A stretch of 64,000 nt of DNA, from positions 19,671,001 to 19,735,000 of the forward strand of contig NC_135055.1 of assembly GCF_051014685.1 (NCBI RefSeq). The letters are read 5' to 3'. The notes beneath the pieces were generated by a model. That model was not told the origin of the DNA, made no database searches, and saw nothing but the letters and a program-made list of their open reading frames with translations. Positions 61,791-64,000 of this stretch are shown one piece after another. The translations under genes and the position numbers were made by a program. How positions within the stretch are numbered: the first letter of the stretch is position 1; each line of letters opens with the position of its first letter. The DNA is from Ptiloglossa arizonensis (taxonomy: Eukaryota; Arthropoda; Insecta; Hymenoptera; Colletidae).

Positions 61791-64000
61791 CTCCGTATCT
61801 CGGTAATGTCCACCGAGGCAAGAGTCGCGAGTAGAACCCGTAAGAAGGTCGTCTGGACGAAATTTTCGTAACGAAAGCTCGTTCGAAAAGTCGATGCAAC
61901 GGGGCTCACGGTCGTCCCGACGTCGAGGCGCCGCGATGCGGGGAATATAATGCCGTGTGGCCACGAAAAAAGAGCACAGCGATAGGAGAATAACATCGAG
62001 CGGAGGATTAAAATTCATTATTTCAGCTCGGCGCTATCGGCCGACCGGGAAAAGGGTTATCGGCGCTATAGGGCTATCGGGGCATTTTCGTTCACGGGCT
62101 GCGTGTTGTTATCGTGTCCGTGTACGTACTTACATCGTGGCACCTTCGTTGCACGGATTATCGGTCCGTGGTTCGACGGAACTCGTATGCGTCAACGTCA
62201 CGGACGGACAGTGTGCATGGCGCAACCTTGTACGAGTTTTCAGCAGCCTTTGGCAATTTTCGAACACGAGCGTGTACGTGTCGCGCTCGGGAATCGTTTC
62301 GCGATTACCGTTTCGACTCGCGACAATTAGACGCTCAGATTTCATCGGCGAGCCTCGGTGCCGGCGGAGAAATCGTACGGCACGCGTCGTACGCCACGGA
62401 TCTCGATAATTCGTCGTTACATCGCGTGCTCACGGAACGGAATGGAAAAGAAGAAATCGAAAAAGCGAGATGCAGAGATGCGTCGAGACGCTACGGACAG
62501 TGGGTGGGGGGAGGGCGAGGGGAAGGGAGCAACGTTCAAAGTGGAAAGCAAGAATAACGAGAACGGGTCTCCCGGACCCCCAGCGACGTGGATCGCGATA
62601 CAATTGCGTCACTAGACCAGTAATAACGCGACCCTAGTATTAGTGCCGTTCGAGGTTATCGTCCATTTTTTCTTTTTTTTACCCTTACGTTCCTCTTCCT
62701 CGCCGCGTCGTCGCCTCTTCGTCGTTCCGTCGTTCGATAATTCTCTCTCTTTCTCTCTCCCTCTTCACTCGGCGATATCTTCCTCCTTCGTTCGTACGCT
62801 ACTCGCTTCGCGAAACAGCCAGGAACGATTTTGCTCGACCTTCGCCTTTGAACCCGCTTTTGGAAATTTTTTTACATCACCCTACCCTATACAGCGAACC
62901 GTCCCGATCATTTTTCCGAGTTCTCGATCGATCTTTCCGTATCGCCTCCAGATTACCTAGATAGACGCGATTATTGACCAGCAATCACGTACAAGATTTT
63001 CACGGTGTTTTTTTCATCTCGTAAACTTTCCGGTAGGAAGGATCCTCGCTCGAACTCGATCGATTTCCTGCTTCGTGGCGTTATCTCGATAATTGCAACG
63101 TCGTTGCGTTTCTACAGGGTGATTCGGAAAGCAGACACCGTCCATTCGAAGCATCGTGGAATGTTGTCGTATACATCTCGGTACATCCGTTCTCGAAATT
63201 CCTCGCTCCGAGATGCAAAAATTCGATCGAAGAAACGACGTTTGCCTCGTATCGTTCGAAACAGTGACGATCCAGGACCGAAGTTTGCGACAGAACAGAC
63301 GATTCGATCTTCTCGCGCAAGGACTTACTCACCTTTAGATCAGCCATTTTTATAATCGATCGAGCTGCGAAAATTCGTTCGAGGAGGCAACGTTCGACGT
63401 TCGTCTTTGTATTATTCGAAACAGCGACGATATTAGGGTTGGCTTGCGTCTAATGAGACGGCCTGTACAATTAACAGATTTAATCTTTTATATACTGGCT
63501 TACCCTCTGACCTCCGGAATAATTCCACTGATCAGAATGTGCGACGCAAACTCGAACATGTCTTTCGGTGTTATTACATGTTCCGTGTATCGTCGGGACG
63601 GTACTACCGCGAAAAAGAAGAATTCTTTTTAATTCTCGTAGGTTCGCCAGTCGAGCGTGTTTCGAGAACGAGACTCGCGCGCGTCGAAAGTAGATAACGA
63701 GCAGATCGTCGAGAAAAGGATTTCGCGCACGCCGATGGCGAACGAATTTGTTCGCGTTTCGAAAACCGATACGAAAGCACCCTACGTTTAAATTTCGTTC
63801 GTTCGTGGGTCGAATCTTGGAGCAGAGTTCTTTTGCTCGGTTCCTTCGTTTCGTCTCGTGGATTCTGCTCGTGGATTCGACCGATCCGTTGCACGATAAA
63901 AGAGTTCGGTAACCTCGAGAAAGAGAGGTCCGATAAGAGGAGGATTTCTGTCGCGGAGTAAACTCTTTCCGCGCGAACGTACTCGAAAACGCTTGAAAAC

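Larger units (their letters stand above)
53767..64000. other. CpG-rich non-coding region (right flank)
   Basis: About 10 kb with the same character as the left flank: dense CpG, microsatellites, two minisatellites and decayed duplications. Long open frames (60173-60793 plus, 61185-60532 minus, 56833-56204 minus) overlap on both strands or are low in complexity, and look like chance. It may be the intron of the gene starting at 53221. Confidence 0.55.

Noticed and set aside
61221..61899. Repeated LTKVSLELSLQ peptide frames
   Set aside because: By-product of the 54/32-bp minisatellite; the frame shifts between units because 32 is not a multiple of three.

Overview
The window is eukaryotic nuclear DNA from an insect, most likely a hymenopteran and perhaps a bee. 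The evidence is small GT-AG introns (64 to about 1,400 nt), insect-like protein sequences (a Drosophila-like proteasome beta5, a PDCD2L/trus homologue, an ACAD9/Enigma-like protein), and a strong mosaic of CpG-rich sequence next to very AT-rich, CpG-poor sequence. The order assignment is inference. No bacterial, viral or CRISPR feature was seen.

Layout. Positions 1 to about 36,000 are CpG-rich and non-coding as far as I can tell, full of microsatellites, purine tracts and decayed local duplications. From about 36,000 to 53,770 lies an AT-rich island holding all recognisable genes. From about 53,770 to 64,000 the CpG-rich, repeat-laden non-coding type returns, with two minisatellite arrays (161-bp units at 57,149-58,010 and mixed 54/32-bp units at 61,446-61,790).

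Genes in the island, left to right: an unidentified minus-strand first coding exon (38,146-38,091); an ING1/ING2-type histone reader (+, 39,060-40,388, 3 exons, 305 aa); the RAD6/UBE2A ubiquitin-conjugating enzyme (-, 45,099-42,138) with two alternative terminal coding exons; PDCD2L/trus (+, 46,584-48,195, 4 exons, 420 aa); an intronless mitochondrial ACAD9/Enigma-like acyl-CoA dehydrogenase homologue (-, 50,545-48,656, 629 aa) that seems to lack the catalytic glutamate; proteasome beta5 (-, 52,863-51,506, 5 exons, 282 aa); and a short unidentified plus-strand multi-exon gene (53,221-53,744).

The genes form head-to-head pairs sharing short intergenic promoters (unknown/ING, UBE2A/PDCD2L, beta5/unknown) and tail-to-tail pairs (ING/UBE2A, PDCD2L/ACAD). 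This is a dense housekeeping block: chromatin reading, ubiquitin conjugation, ribosome biogenesis, mitochondrial function and protein degradation. The most notable observation is the pair of homologous last exons of the RAD6 gene. One resembles the Drosophila C-terminus, the other the vertebrate one with an extra ten-residue tail.
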